Position numbers and translations under genes: made by a program. The notes beneath the pieces were generated by a model. The model worked only from the letters and a program-made list of their open reading frames with translations. It searched no databases and was not told the origin of the DNA. Shown here in pieces: positions 7,960 through 16,549 of a DNA stretch of 64,000 nt. Location: positions 372,001-436,000 of the forward strand of contig CAWIQF010000001.1 of the NCBI GenBank assembly GCA_963838205.1, given 5' to 3'. The number at the start of each line of letters is the position of its first letter. The stretch's first letter is position 1. This stretch comes from CAIVVT01 sp963838205 (GTDB taxonomy: Bacteria; Acidobacteriota; Terriglobia; Bryobacterales; Bryobacteraceae).

Positions 7960-9045
7960 TTGAACAGCACAATGCGCAAGATCGCCTGTCTGCTTCTTTT
8001 CCTGCTGCCGCCGGCATTCGCGGCGGAGCATACCATCGCCGTCGTGGGCCTGGTGCATTCCCACGTCTGGGGCCACCTCAAGGAGATCGTTTCCAGCCAG
8101 CAGATCAGGCTGGTCGGCGTAGCGGAGACCGAGCCTGAGCTGGTGGCCGAAGCTGAAAAACGCGGAGTGCCCGCGAACCTGGTGTTTGCGGACTGGAAGA
8201 AGATGATCGACCAGCAGAAGCCGGAGATCGTCTGGGCCTTCGTCGAAAACAACCGCCACCGCGAAATCGTCGAGTACGCGGCGCCGCGCAAGATCCACGT
8301 CCTGTTCGAGAAGCCGCTGGCCTCGAACTACAAGGAGGCGCTGGCGATCCGCGATCTGGCGCGCAAGCACGGCATTTACGTCATGACCAACTACCAGATG
8401 GCGTGGTGGCCGGCCAATTATGCGGCCAGGGAACTCGCCGCCAGCGGTGCGATCGGCCAGGTGTGGCGGCTGCACGGCATGGTGGGCCATGGCGGCCCGG
8501 GCGGTCCGACCGGTCTGAACAAGTATTTCTTTAACTGGCTGACCGATCCTGTGAAGAACGGCGGCGGCGCGCTGGTGGACTTCGGCTGCTATAACGCGCT
8601 GTGGTCGCTGTGGTATCTGGGCCGCCCGGAGACCGTGTACGCGCAGTCGAACCAGTTGCGCCCTAGAGAGTTTCGGAAGGTCGAGGACAATGCGGACATG
8701 ATTCTCAGCTACAAGCAGGGCGTGGCGATTCTGGAGGGCAGTTGGGACCTGCCATACGGCTTCCAGGACCTCGAAGTGTTCGGCCTCGGCGGCGGCATTC
8801 ATGTGGGCAGCGACGGCGTGACCCTGCGCAAGAGCGGCCAGCGCGAGGCCCAGACGATGCCCGTCGCAGAGCTGCCGCCCGAGGCCTCGGCCCCGGTGGC
8901 GGCCATGATTCACGCCATCGAGTCGAAAACCGAGCCGCAGGGTCTGACCAGCCTCGACATGAACATCCAGGTGGTGGAGATCCTCGATGCCGCCAAGGAA
9001 TCTCTCAAGACCGGCAAGGCCGTGCGCATGGCGCCCGGGAAATAA
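7960..9045 (+). CDS. Secreted Gfo/Idh/MocA-family oxidoreductase
   Basis: NAD(P)-dependent sugar-type dehydrogenase fold with an export signal (MRKIACLLLFLLPPAFA). The Rossmann segment reads TIAVVGLVHSHVWG and the family EKP motif is present in HVLFEKPLASNYKEA; the C-terminal substrate domain contains GGGALVDFGCYN, matching the usual GGGxLxDxGxH with Cys in place of His. Start is uncertain: TTG 7960 lies 4 nt after GGAGG (7951-7955), while ATG 7972 gives a more typical signal peptide but a 16-nt gap. Secreted members of this family are frequent in Solibacter-type genomes and are thought to act on carbohydrates. Substrate unknown. Confidence 0.82.
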   Translation: MNSTMRKIACLLLFLLPPAFAAEHTIAVVGLVHSHVWGHLKEIVSSQQIRLVGVAETEPELVAEAEKRGVPANLVFADWKKMIDQQKPEIVWAFVENNRHREIVEYAAPRKIHVLFEKPLASNYKEALAIRDLARKHGIYVMTNYQMAWWPANYAARELAASGAIGQVWRLHGMVGHGGPGGPTGLNKYFFNWLTDPVKNGGGALVDFGCYNALWSLWYLGRPETVYAQSNQLRPREFRKVEDNADMILSYKQGVAILEGSWDLPYGFQDLEVFGLGGGIHVGSDGVTLRKSGQREAQTMPVAELPPEASAPVAAMIHAIESKTEPQGLTSLDMNIQVVEILDAAKESLKTGKAVRMAPGK

Positions 9046-9235
9046 TCGCTCCGTTGCGGCCACAGTCCGGCGCAGCGCCACATCGGCGGTGGCGATTTCG
9101 GCTTCGCGCTCCAGGCGCAAGTGCGGGGAATCCGCGGCGCTATTGAAATTGCGCGGCGGGACGGTGACGCCACCGTCCGGGAGCGCCGTGTTTTCGTTAC
9201 ATCCGTCGGCCGCTTTCCGTCATCTGTAGGGATCT

Positions 9236-9769
9236 ATGGGAAATCTAGTGAAAGCGACCCTTCTGGCCGGTGTACTCGCTATGAGCCTTGCCGCGGCCGA
9301 CAGCATTTACGACTTCACACTCCCGAGCATTGACGGAAACCCTAAGCCGCTGAGCGAGCTGAAGGGCAAGGTCGTGCTCATCGTCAACGTCGCCAGCCGC
9401 TGCGGGTACACGCCGCAGTATGCCGGCCTGGAGAAGCTCTACGAGAAGTATTTGGACCAGGGGCTGGTTATCGTCGGCGTCCCGGCCAACAATTTCGGCG
9501 CTCAGGAGCCGGGCACCAACGAGGAGATCAAGACGTTCTGCACCCGCAAGTACAACGTCTCGTTCCCGATGCTGGCCAAGGTCTCAGTGAAGGGCGACGA
9601 CATCACGCCGCTGTACCAATACCTGACCGCGGCCGAGGGCGGCGACGTGAAATGGAATTTCACGAAGTTCCTGATTGGCAAGAACGGCAAAGTCGCCGGT
9701 CGTTTCGAGCCCGCCGTCACTCCCGAAGCGCCCGAACTTTCGGCCGCGATTGAGCGCGAGTTGAAGTGA
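9236..9769 (+). CDS. Periplasmic glutathione peroxidase-like thiol peroxidase
   Basis: A 177-aa thioredoxin-fold peroxidase of the glutathione peroxidase/BsaA family that reduces peroxides. A signal peptide (VKATLLAGVLAMSLAAA) precedes the domain. The peroxidatic Cys lies in NVASRCGYTPQY; the partner residues are in VPANNFGAQEPG and in WNFTKFLIGKNG, so the Cys/Gln/Trp/Asn tetrad is complete. Bacterial members normally use thioredoxin rather than glutathione. It stands alone between a Gfo/Idh/MocA gene and galE. Export makes a role against extracytoplasmic peroxide likely. Confidence 0.88.
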   Translation: MGNLVKATLLAGVLAMSLAAADSIYDFTLPSIDGNPKPLSELKGKVVLIVNVASRCGYTPQYAGLEKLYEKYLDQGLVIVGVPANNFGAQEPGTNEEIKTFCTRKYNVSFPMLAKVSVKGDDITPLYQYLTAAEGGDVKWNFTKFLIGKNGKVAGRFEPAVTPEAPELSAAIERELK

Positions 9770-9964
9770 GTAGCGCCGCAACGCGTAGCCGGGCGTGGTT
9801 AGCACGGGTGCCCGCGCATCTGGAGGTTGGCCTCCCTTCACGCCCGTTGCGCGCCAGGCCGCCGGGCGCGGATGGAAACGCCGCGGCACGCGCCCGGCCG
9901 CGCTGCGACACCGCTCTGCTAGCGTAAAGGGACGGACCCCGATCGTGGTCCACCCCACATTCCC

Positions 9965-10942
9965 ATGGCACGAATTCTAGTCACTGGCGGCGCCGGCTAC
10001 ATTGGATCGCACACGGCGCATTACCTGCTGCGGCTCGGGCACGACGTGCAGGTGGTCGACGACCTCTCACACGGCTACGCGCACAACGTACCCGCGGGGC
10101 GGCTGCACGTCCTGAACCTGCTCGACACGGCCGGTCTGGACGCTCTTCTGGCGCGCTTCTCTTTCGACGCCGTGGTCCATTTCGCGGCCTTCATCGAGGT
10201 CGGCGAATCAACGCGCCAGCCGGAGAAATATTTCCGCAACAACTGCGGGGCCACCTTCAGCCTGCTGGACGCGATGGCGCGGGCCGGCGTGCGCCGGATC
10301 GTTTTCTCCTCCACCGCCGCGGTTTACGGCAATCCCGAGCGAACTCCGATCACTGAGGACATGCCGCATCGCCCCGTCAACCCCTACGGCCAGACGAAGC
10401 TGGCGGTGGAGACGGCGATGCGCTGGATGGACCAGGGCTCCGGGTTGCGCTTCGTCGCATTGCGCTATTTCAACGCCTGCGGCGCCGAGGAGGCTTTCGG
10501 CATTGGCGAAGAGCACAACCCGGAGACGCACCTGATCCCGCTGGTGTTGCGCGCGGCCCGCACCGGCCAGCCGCTGACGGTGTTCGGCCGCGACTATCCC
10601 ACGCCCGACGGCACCTGCATCCGCGACTACGTCCATGTCAGCGACTTGGCCGCCGCGCACGCCGCGGCGCTGGACCATCTGATGGGCGGAGGCGCCAGCG
10701 CATCGTTCAACGCGGGGACCGGTCAAGGTTACAGCGTGCTGGAGGTCATCCGCGCCGTAGAGCAGGTTGCCGGCGGGACTGTGCCGTACACGGTCGGGCC
10801 GAGGCGCGCCGGCGACCCGGCGATTCTCGTCGCCGATTCGACGCGGCTGCAACAGGCTCTGGGCTGGAAGCCAGGCTACACCACGCTCGAATCGATGGTC
10901 GAAAGCGCCTGGAAATTCGACACACGCAAGCACGGGCACTAA
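9965..10942 (+). CDS. galE: UDP-glucose 4-epimerase
   Basis: A 325-aa extended short-chain dehydrogenase interconverting UDP-glucose and UDP-galactose in the cytosol. It begins with the NAD-binding GGAGYIGSHTAHYL; the catalytic SSTAAVYG and YGQTK (YxxxK) motifs follow, and the C-terminal half carries GTCIRDYVHVSDLA and AGTGQGYSVLEV, typical of GalE. Length fits the family. It supplies sugar nucleotides for envelope polysaccharide. A weak stem (AACTGG...CCAGTT, 10961-10977) followed by a T-rich tract may end its transcript. Confidence 0.92.
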   Translation: MARILVTGGAGYIGSHTAHYLLRLGHDVQVVDDLSHGYAHNVPAGRLHVLNLLDTAGLDALLARFSFDAVVHFAAFIEVGESTRQPEKYFRNNCGATFSLLDAMARAGVRRIVFSSTAAVYGNPERTPITEDMPHRPVNPYGQTKLAVETAMRWMDQGSGLRFVALRYFNACGAEEAFGIGEEHNPETHLIPLVLRAARTGQPLTVFGRDYPTPDGTCIRDYVHVSDLAAAHAAALDHLMGGGASASFNAGTGQGYSVLEVIRAVEQVAGGTVPYTVGPRRAGDPAILVADSTRLQQALGWKPGYTTLESMVESAWKFDTRKHGH

Positions 10943-10960
10943 GAGCCCGGTTGCTCCCAA

Positions 10961-10989
10961 AACTGGGCAGTCCAGTTGCATTTCATTTT
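10961..10989 (+). terminator. Possible weak terminator after galE
   Basis: A 6-bp stem AACTGG/CCAGTT with a 5-nt loop is followed by GCATTTCATTTT, about 18 bp after the galE stop. The stem is short, so support is modest. Confidence 0.35.
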
Positions 10990-11180
10990 GTCCCCATTGC
11001 ATTTGCCCATTTGCCATTTGACGGGCCTGACGTAAGCACTCGGCAGCGGCGGCCGCGCCAGCGCCCGGCCAGCAGCGCGAACGCCTGTCTCCTTCCCAGC
11101 CACTTGTCCGGATCCACCGCCTTGCCGGCGCTTCCTATCCCGCATCTTTGTGCCCCCTCCAGAACCCTCCCCAAAACAGG

Positions 11181-11269
11181 CAGGCCGCTACAGTGTAGCG
11201 GCCTGATCTGCCTAAGTGATTATTTATCAATATCTTAGAAAAGTGCAGGCCGCTACTAATAGCGGCCTG
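11181..11269. repeat. Pair of near-identical perfect hairpins
   Basis: First hairpin: CAGGCCGCTAC (11181-11191), loop AGT, GTAGCGGCCTG (11195-11205). Second: CAGGCCGCTA (11246-11255), loop CTAA, TAGCGGCCTG (11260-11269). Both stems are perfect with tiny loops and share the same arms. They are separated by an AT-rich 40-bp spacer. No U-run follows either, so they are not ordinary terminators. Confidence 0.7.
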
Positions 11270-11393
11270 GCCTCGCCCCACCGGCATTTTAGACCCGCCG
11301 CGACGGCATTGCGCGGGCGCACTCACGCCAACTGTTTGAGATGCCTGCATCGGAGGAGGGAGAAGCGAATCAGTCAAAAAGCAAAAGCAAAAC

Positions 11394-11691
11394 GGGACAG
11401 CCTGACCCGTCCCACTGGAGTTTTCATACGATCTGTGCCGAGCCGAAGGCGTCGGATTCCGCCAGCTGCTCTCAATCTGAACGAGTTATAGGTCTACTGG
11501 CCGGCGGCGCGGCGACGGAGTGCCACGGATCGCACTGTCCGCTGCGAACGCCTCTGGACGATGTCTCATTGGTGCCTCATACTGGAACTGCATGCCCGTC
11601 AGGGACTTGCCGGGAGGCGCGCCTGGAATCCAATCGACGGCATCCGGTTTCAGCGAAGGCAAAACGCCGTGGGGACGGGTCAGGCTGTCCC
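11394..11691. repeat. 298-bp segment bounded by a 20-bp inverted repeat
   Basis: GGGACAGCCTGACCCGTCCC at 11394-11413 is exactly reverse-complemented at 11672-11691. Nothing coding lies between. This is the structure expected for a non-autonomous element or the remnant of one; no target-site duplication was found. Confidence 0.55.
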
Positions 11692-11845
11692 TTTTCCCTT
11701 TTCCCTTTTCCAGGCTGTCCCTTTTCCTGCTCCATGCCTCAGTCCTCCATTCGCCGAGAACTGTCCCCTTTCATGCTGTCTCAATTTTGGGGTTCACTCC
11801 ACGGATTGACCCCATGCCGCCGCATCTGGAGTATTGATAGGTGTC

Positions 11846-12268
11846 ATGAACTGGGCTCTCTACGCCGTGCTCTCCGCCGTGTTCGGAGGGCTGGTCGCGA
11901 TCTTTGGCAAGATCGGCGTGCGCGATGTTGACAGCAACCTGGCGGTGGCTTTGCGCACCATCGTCATCGTCTGCTTTGCCTGGGGCATCGTGCTGGTGCA
12001 AGGCAATGCCCGCGAGGTGTTCCGCATCTCCCGCCACTCCTACCTGTTTCTGTTCCTCTCGGCGCTTGCGACCGGCTGCTCCTGGCTGTGCTACTACAAG
12101 GCGCTGAAGCTCGGGCCGGCCTCGCGCGTGGCGCCCATCGACAAGCTCAGCGTCGCGCTGGCGGTCGCGCTGGCCTTCGTCTTCCTCGGAGAGAAACCGA
12201 CGGTCGGCAATGTCCTGGGCGCGGTTCTGATCACCGCGGGCGTGCTGGTGGCCGCGCTGGTGCGTTGA
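11846..12268 (+). CDS. EamA-like half-size membrane transporter
   Basis: A 140-aa very hydrophobic protein with four to five predicted membrane helices, beginning MNWALYAVLSAVFGGLVAIFGKIG and ending GNVLGAVLITAGVLVAALV. This is the single-repeat EamA/SMR-like form of the drug/metabolite transporter superfamily, which works as a dimer. The motif LGPASRVAPIDKLS before the fourth helix is typical of EamA. ATG 11846 is preferred to TTG 11834 because the protein then starts at the first helix. Transported substrate unknown. Confidence 0.78.
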   Translation: MNWALYAVLSAVFGGLVAIFGKIGVRDVDSNLAVALRTIVIVCFAWGIVLVQGNAREVFRISRHSYLFLFLSALATGCSWLCYYKALKLGPASRVAPIDKLSVALAVALAFVFLGEKPTVGNVLGAVLITAGVLVAALVR

Positions 12269-12372
12269 CGGCCGGCTGTTCTCGCGACGCATGCGGTGAC
12301 CAGCCCACGCGGGCGCCGGGCCTGCTCCGCGCCATGCCCGCGAGTTGCAGTATGATCGCTGTTTCAAACCCT

Positions 12373-13902
12373 ATGTCGATTACCAACCGTCTGCTCCGAT
12401 TCGCCTCCTGCGCCGTGTTGCTGCTGACGCCCGCTCTGGCGGAGGTGACACTGCCCGCGCTGCTCGCCGACCACATGGTGGTGCAGCGGGATCTGCCGGT
12501 CCACGTCTGGGGCAATGCCGCGCCCGGCGAGGCCGTCAGCGTGACTTTCCGTGGCGAGACCCGCGCAGCGGTGGCCGGCCACGACGGCCGTTGGAGCGTC
12601 TACCTTCCGCCGGCCGCGGCCGGTGGCCCCTTTGAACTGATCGTCACGGGCAGCAACACCATTACGCTGCGCGATGTGTTGGCCGGCGATGTGTGGGTCG
12701 CCTCGGGTCAATCCAACATGGAGATGGAAGTCAAAGGGGTCACCAACGCGCAGGCCGAGATTGCCGCCGCCAATTTCCCCCGCATTCGTCTCTTTAAGGC
12801 GCTCAACAAGGTTTCGCAATACCCGCTGGAAGACATCGCCGCGTACCAGTGGGGCGATTCCACGTGGGCTCCGGTGAGCCCCGGCACAATCGCCGGGTTC
12901 TCGGCCGCGGCCTACTTCTTCGGGCGGCAGATTCACCAGAAAGAGGGCGTGCCGGTGGGACTGATCGAGACCAACTGGGGCGGAACGCCGGCCGAGGCCT
13001 GGACCAGCCTCAGCGGTCTCGGAGCCGACGCGTCGTTGATGCCGGTCTTCGCCGAGTGGGGCAAGATGATGGACGCCCAGACCACCATCGAACTCGAACG
13101 CCGCCAGGAGGAGCAGAGCTATCGCGACTCCGTCGCCAAGGCCCAGGCGGAAGGCCGCACGCCGCCCGAGCGGGAGCGGCATTGGCACCCCAATCAGGAC
13201 TTCTGCTGGCAGCCGGCGGGCCTGTTCAACGCTATGATTGCCCCGCTCACGCGCTTCCCCATCCGCGGCGCGATCTGGTATCAGGGCGAGAGCAATGCCG
13301 GACCGGAACGTGCGCCGCTGTATGCGCGACTGTTCCGGACGATGATTCAAGACTGGCGCCGCGCCTGGGGCCAGGGCGATTTCCCGTTCCTGTTCGTGCA
13401 GATCGCCAACTGGAAAACCGGGCCGGACGCCATGTGGCCCACCGTGCGCGACGCCCAGCGGCGGACGCTCGAACTGGTCAACACCGGGATGGCCGTGACC
13501 ATCGACATCGGCGAGGCCACCAATATCCATCCGCTGAACAAGCAGGAGGTCGGCAACCGCCTGGCGCTGGCGGCGCGGGCCATCTCCTACGGCGAGCAGA
13601 TCGAATACGCGGGTCCGCTGTTCCGCCAGGCGACTCAGGAGGGCTCGGCGCTGCGCGTCTGGTTCGATCACACCTCCGGCGGGCTGAAGTCGAAGAGCGC
13701 GCCCGTCAGCGGCTTCGAGCTCGCCGGCCAGGACGGCAAGTTCGCTCCCGCCGAAGCCCGCATCGAAGGGTTGACGGTGGTGGTCTCCACCCCCGCCGTG
13801 CCTGCGCCCAGGTTCGTGCGTTATGCCTGGAAGGACGTGCCTGATTGCAACCTCTTCAACGGGGAGAACCTGCCGGCGTCGCCCTTCCTTTCGGGCGAAT
13901 AG
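12373..13902 (+). CDS. Secreted sialate O-acetylesterase family protein
   Basis: A SASA/DUF303 serine esterase of about 510 aa that removes O-acetyl groups from sialic acid or other glycans outside the cytoplasm. It has a signal peptide (LLRFASCAVLLLTPALA), the nucleophile block VASGQSNMEMEV, the second block IWYQGESNAG and a C-terminal DIGEATNIHPLNK holding the His of the active site. ATG 12352 is an alternative start; however TATGAT at 12351-12356 resembles a -10 box, which favours ATG 12373. No linked glycosidase lies next to it. Confidence 0.87.
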   Translation: MSITNRLLRFASCAVLLLTPALAEVTLPALLADHMVVQRDLPVHVWGNAAPGEAVSVTFRGETRAAVAGHDGRWSVYLPPAAAGGPFELIVTGSNTITLRDVLAGDVWVASGQSNMEMEVKGVTNAQAEIAAANFPRIRLFKALNKVSQYPLEDIAAYQWGDSTWAPVSPGTIAGFSAAAYFFGRQIHQKEGVPVGLIETNWGGTPAEAWTSLSGLGADASLMPVFAEWGKMMDAQTTIELERRQEEQSYRDSVAKAQAEGRTPPERERHWHPNQDFCWQPAGLFNAMIAPLTRFPIRGAIWYQGESNAGPERAPLYARLFRTMIQDWRRAWGQGDFPFLFVQIANWKTGPDAMWPTVRDAQRRTLELVNTGMAVTIDIGEATNIHPLNKQEVGNRLALAARAISYGEQIEYAGPLFRQATQEGSALRVWFDHTSGGLKSKSAPVSGFELAGQDGKFAPAEARIEGLTVVVSTPAVPAPRFVRYAWKDVPDCNLFNGENLPASPFLSGE

Positions 13903-13998
13903 GCGCACCCATTTTGAAGCGGCCGGCGCGTTGCTGGAAACCTGCGGCCGCGGGCGGACATCGTTCTATAGGGGACATTGTCCTGACGGGCCCGATCC

Positions 13999-15099
13999 AT
14001 GCCGGACGTTCCACCTGGTACTAAGTTGCAGGAATTGGCGTATCAAACCGCTCGCTTCCGAACGCAGCTCCATAACGGGTTCAGAGCCGCGACCGTAAGG
14101 GAGCCGGTACCGGAACTTCTGCAACCAGACACTGGAAGCCATCAGACCCCCGGCGCTCTCCGCTCCCGGCGGCAGTTTCTGCTCGCCGCGGCAGCTCTCG
14201 CCGCCGCGGGCCCTCTGGCGCGAGCCCAGCAGCAGGAGCCGACCTACTCCACCGACGTGAACGTGGTCAACCTGCTGGCCGGCGTCAGGACCAAACGGGG
14301 AGACATCGTCCGCGACTTGACCAAGGACGATTTCGTGCTGCTGGAAAACGGCCGGCCGCAAACCATTCGCTATTTCTCGCGCGAGTCCGATTTACCGCTG
14401 ACGCTCGGCCTGATGGTGGACACCAGCATGAGCCAGGCGCGCGTCATGGAGGCCGAGCGCGCCGCCAGCTTCCGATTCCTGGACCACGTTCTGCGCGAGA
14501 ACAAGGACCAGGTTTTCATCATGGCCTTCGACCTGGCCGCGTTTGTGCGCCAGCCGCTCACGTCGTCGCGCAAGGAACTGGACGACGCGCTTTCCATGGT
14601 CGATACGCCGACCCGCAAGGAACTGGAGGCCGGGATCGGCGACGGCACTTCGCTCTACGATGCCATCGTGAAGGCCTCGAACGAGGTCATGCTCAAGCAG
14701 AAGAACCGCAAGGCTCTGATTCTGCTTACCGACGGCGTCGATAACACCAGCGAGTCCACCCTGGCCGACGCGGTGGAGGCCGCGCTGCGTACCGAGACTC
14801 TGGTCTATTCGATCCTGTTTTCCGATCCGGGCGCATACATGTTCGGAGGTGGCCATGACGGCCGCGGCGTGCTCATGCGAATCTCCTCGCAGACCGGCGC
14901 GAGCTTTTTCGAGGTCTCCAAAAAACAAGGCATCGACCAGATCTTCGACGCGATTCAGGACGAATTGCGCAGCCAGTACAGCCTGGGCTTCGTCCCCGAT
15001 CGGCCGGTGGAATACCCGGAGTTTCGCAAACTCCAACTGACGACCAGGCAAAAGGGGCTGATCGTGCAGACGCGGGAGCGCTATTGGGCGCATCGCTAA
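13999..15099 (+). CDS. Tat-exported VWA-domain protein
   Basis: A 366-aa protein with a twin-arginine signal (RSRRQFLLAAAALAAAGPLARA), a beta-rich segment (VNVVNLLAGVRTKRGDIVRD) and a VWA domain with a complete MIDAS, VDTSMSQ. The later LILLTDGVDNTSESTL is the second conserved VWA strand. The only ATG giving this frame is 13999, which makes a 55-residue n-region and places a copy of the dispersed repeat (14083-14107) inside the coding sequence; a non-ATG start such as CTG 14120 is possible. It is a paralogue of the VWA protein at 3421-4431 but has no large partner beside it. Confidence 0.8.
   Translation: MPDVPPGTKLQELAYQTARFRTQLHNGFRAATVREPVPELLQPDTGSHQTPGALRSRRQFLLAAAALAAAGPLARAQQQEPTYSTDVNVVNLLAGVRTKRGDIVRDLTKDDFVLLENGRPQTIRYFSRESDLPLTLGLMVDTSMSQARVMEAERAASFRFLDHVLRENKDQVFIMAFDLAAFVRQPLTSSRKELDDALSMVDTPTRKELEAGIGDGTSLYDAIVKASNEVMLKQKNRKALILLTDGVDNTSESTLADAVEAALRTETLVYSILFSDPGAYMFGGGHDGRGVLMRISSQTGASFFEVSKKQGIDQIFDAIQDELRSQYSLGFVPDRPVEYPEFRKLQLTTRQKGLIVQTRERYWAHR
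14083..14107 (+). repeat. Copy of the dispersed GAGCCGCGACCGT repeat
   Basis: AGAGCCGCGACCGTAAGGGAGC, followed by CGG, matches the arm of the palindrome at 3284-3362. It lies in the N-terminal region of the VWA frame, so either the repeat is translated or the true start lies downstream. Confidence 0.6.
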
Positions 15100-15215
15100 C
15101 GCTGTTACTGAGCCGCGGCCGTTGCCGTTACTGAGATGGAATGAGAAGGCCGGCCCCGGCGGGATGCGGTAAGCTCCCAATGGTTGCGCACTCGAAGTGC
15201 AAAAGGAGACCGGCC

Positions 15216-16350
15216 ATGAAGCAGAATAACACTGTCCAGCGGAGTCCGAAGCGTCGGGCGGCGAGCTCGCGCGGGCCGATCACGATCGGCCTGGACCTGG
15301 GCGACAGGAGCAGTCGCTATTGCCGGCTGGATGGGCAGGGCGAGGTGGTGCGGGAAGCCAGCGTGGCGACGACGAAGAAAGGGCTGCAGCTGGCGTTCGG
15401 CGCGCGGTCGCACTGCCGCATCGCGATCGAGGTCGGAACGCACTCGCCGTGGGTGAGCCGGCTGCTGGCCAAGCTGGGCCACGAGGTGATCGTGGCCAAT
15501 GCGAGGCAGGTAAAGCTGATCAGCCAGAGCAGCCGCAAGGACGACCGGCTGGACGCGCAGACGCTGGCGCTGCTGGCGCGCGCCGATCCGCGGCTGCTGC
15601 GGCCGATCCGCCATCGGAGCGAAAAAGCGCAGCAGGATCTGATGGTGATCCGGGTCCGGGCGGCGCTGGTGGAGGCCCGCACGGCGCTGATCAACTCGGC
15701 GCGCGGGCTGGCCAAAGCCATGGGCGAGCGGCTGCCCATGTGCGACGCCGACAATCTAGGTCCGGCCAAGATGGTGGACCTGCCGGCAGACTTTGCAGCA
15801 GACGTTGAAACCGTTGTTGGACACAGTGGAAGGGCTGACGAAACAGATCCGCGCCGTGGACGTCAAGCTGGAGCAGATCGCCCGGACCGAGTATCCGGAA
15901 ACCCAACTTCTCAAGCAAGTGAGCGGAGTCGGGACTTTGATCGCTCTGACGTTTATCTTGACGGTGGAAGACCGCGCGCGCTTTCAGAAGAGCCGCGACG
16001 TGGGCTGCTATGTGGGCCTGCGGCCCAAGCGCAGCGAATCGGGCCAGAGCCAGCCGCAGTTGCCGATCGCCAAGGAAGGCGACATCTATCTGCGGACGAT
16101 GCTGGTGCAGGGCGCACATCACATCTTGGGATTTCGCGGGCCGGACACGGATCTGAGAAGGTGGGGCCTGAAGCTGGCCGAGCGCGGCGGAAAGAATGCG
16201 AAGAAGCGGGCCATCGTCGCGGTGGCGCGCAAACTGGCCGTGCTGCTGCATCGGTTGTGGACGACGGGCGAAGTGTACGAGCCGCTCCGCAACAGCCAGG
16301 GCCGGCCCCGCTCGCGCCACGCGGCGGCGTTACGGCAGGCAGCGAAGTAG
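15216..16350 (+). pseudogene. IS110-family transposase, frameshifted
   Basis: IS110 transposases are DEDD recombinases guided by a bridge RNA. The start is ATG 15216 with AAAAGGAG upstream. The N-terminal RuvC-like domain shows IGLDLGDRSS, AIEVGTHSPW and SRKDDRLDAQTLALL, so the four acidic residues are present. At the TTT run 15792-15794 one extra T breaks the frame; without it the protein reads LPADLQQTLKPLLDTVEGL and continues to TAG 16350 (377 aa). The C-terminal domain holds VSGVGTLIALTFILTVEDRARF and YVGLRPKRSES. The segment PQLPIAKEGDIYLRT has Ala where relatives usually have Ser or Thr, perhaps a second lesion. Confidence 0.88.
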
Positions 16351-16365
16351 TGGCACGGCGGCGCA

Positions 16366-16449
16366 ATGGCAGGCAGCGGAATGGCACGCAATAGCGGAAT
16401 GGCACGCAATAGCGGAATGGCACGCAATAGCGGAATGGCAGCAGCGGAA
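16366..16449 (+). repeat. 18-bp tandem repeat in the IS110 right end
   Basis: Three perfect copies of ATGGCACGCAATAGCGGA occupy 16381-16434, flanked on the left by a 15-bp variant (ATGGCAGGCAGCGGA, 16366-16380) and on the right by a 14-bp variant from 16435. The array begins 16 bp after the transposase stop. Confidence 0.85.
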
Positions 16450-16549
16450 TGGATTGTAGTTTGTAGCAAATCGCCGAGTGTGGGTGACTGCGAAGTCGCG
16501 GCGGAAGAGCGTTTCTGGAAACAGGGGCGTTACTTCGATACTGAGATGG

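Larger units (their letters stand above)
10990..11845. other. Gene-free, repeat-bearing region
   Basis: No credible gene is seen between galE and the EamA-like gene. The stretch holds two near-identical hairpins (11181-11205 and 11246-11269), a 20-bp inverted repeat (11394-11413 and 11672-11691) and a direct repeat of CAGGCTGTCCCTTTTCC (11681-11697 and 11711-11727). The CTTTTCCC-rich and TGTCCC-rich tracts look like debris of small mobile elements. Confidence 0.6.
15129..16549 (+). mobile_element. IS110-family insertion sequence (inactive)
   Basis: The element contains the frameshifted transposase at 15216-16350. The proposed ends rest on an 11-bp direct repeat TACTGAGATGG at 15129-15139 and 16539-16549, giving about 1.4 kb, usual for IS110. 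As expected for the family there are no clear terminal inverted repeats. The left flank (15105-15120) is a partial copy of the dispersed GAGCCGCG repeat. The right non-coding end is about 200 bp and holds 18-bp tandem repeats. Boundaries are inferred. Confidence 0.6.

Noticed and set aside
12088..12372. N-terminal extension of the sialate O-acetylesterase frame
   Set aside because: It lies antiphase over the EamA gene, is Arg/Gly-rich and would bury the signal peptide.
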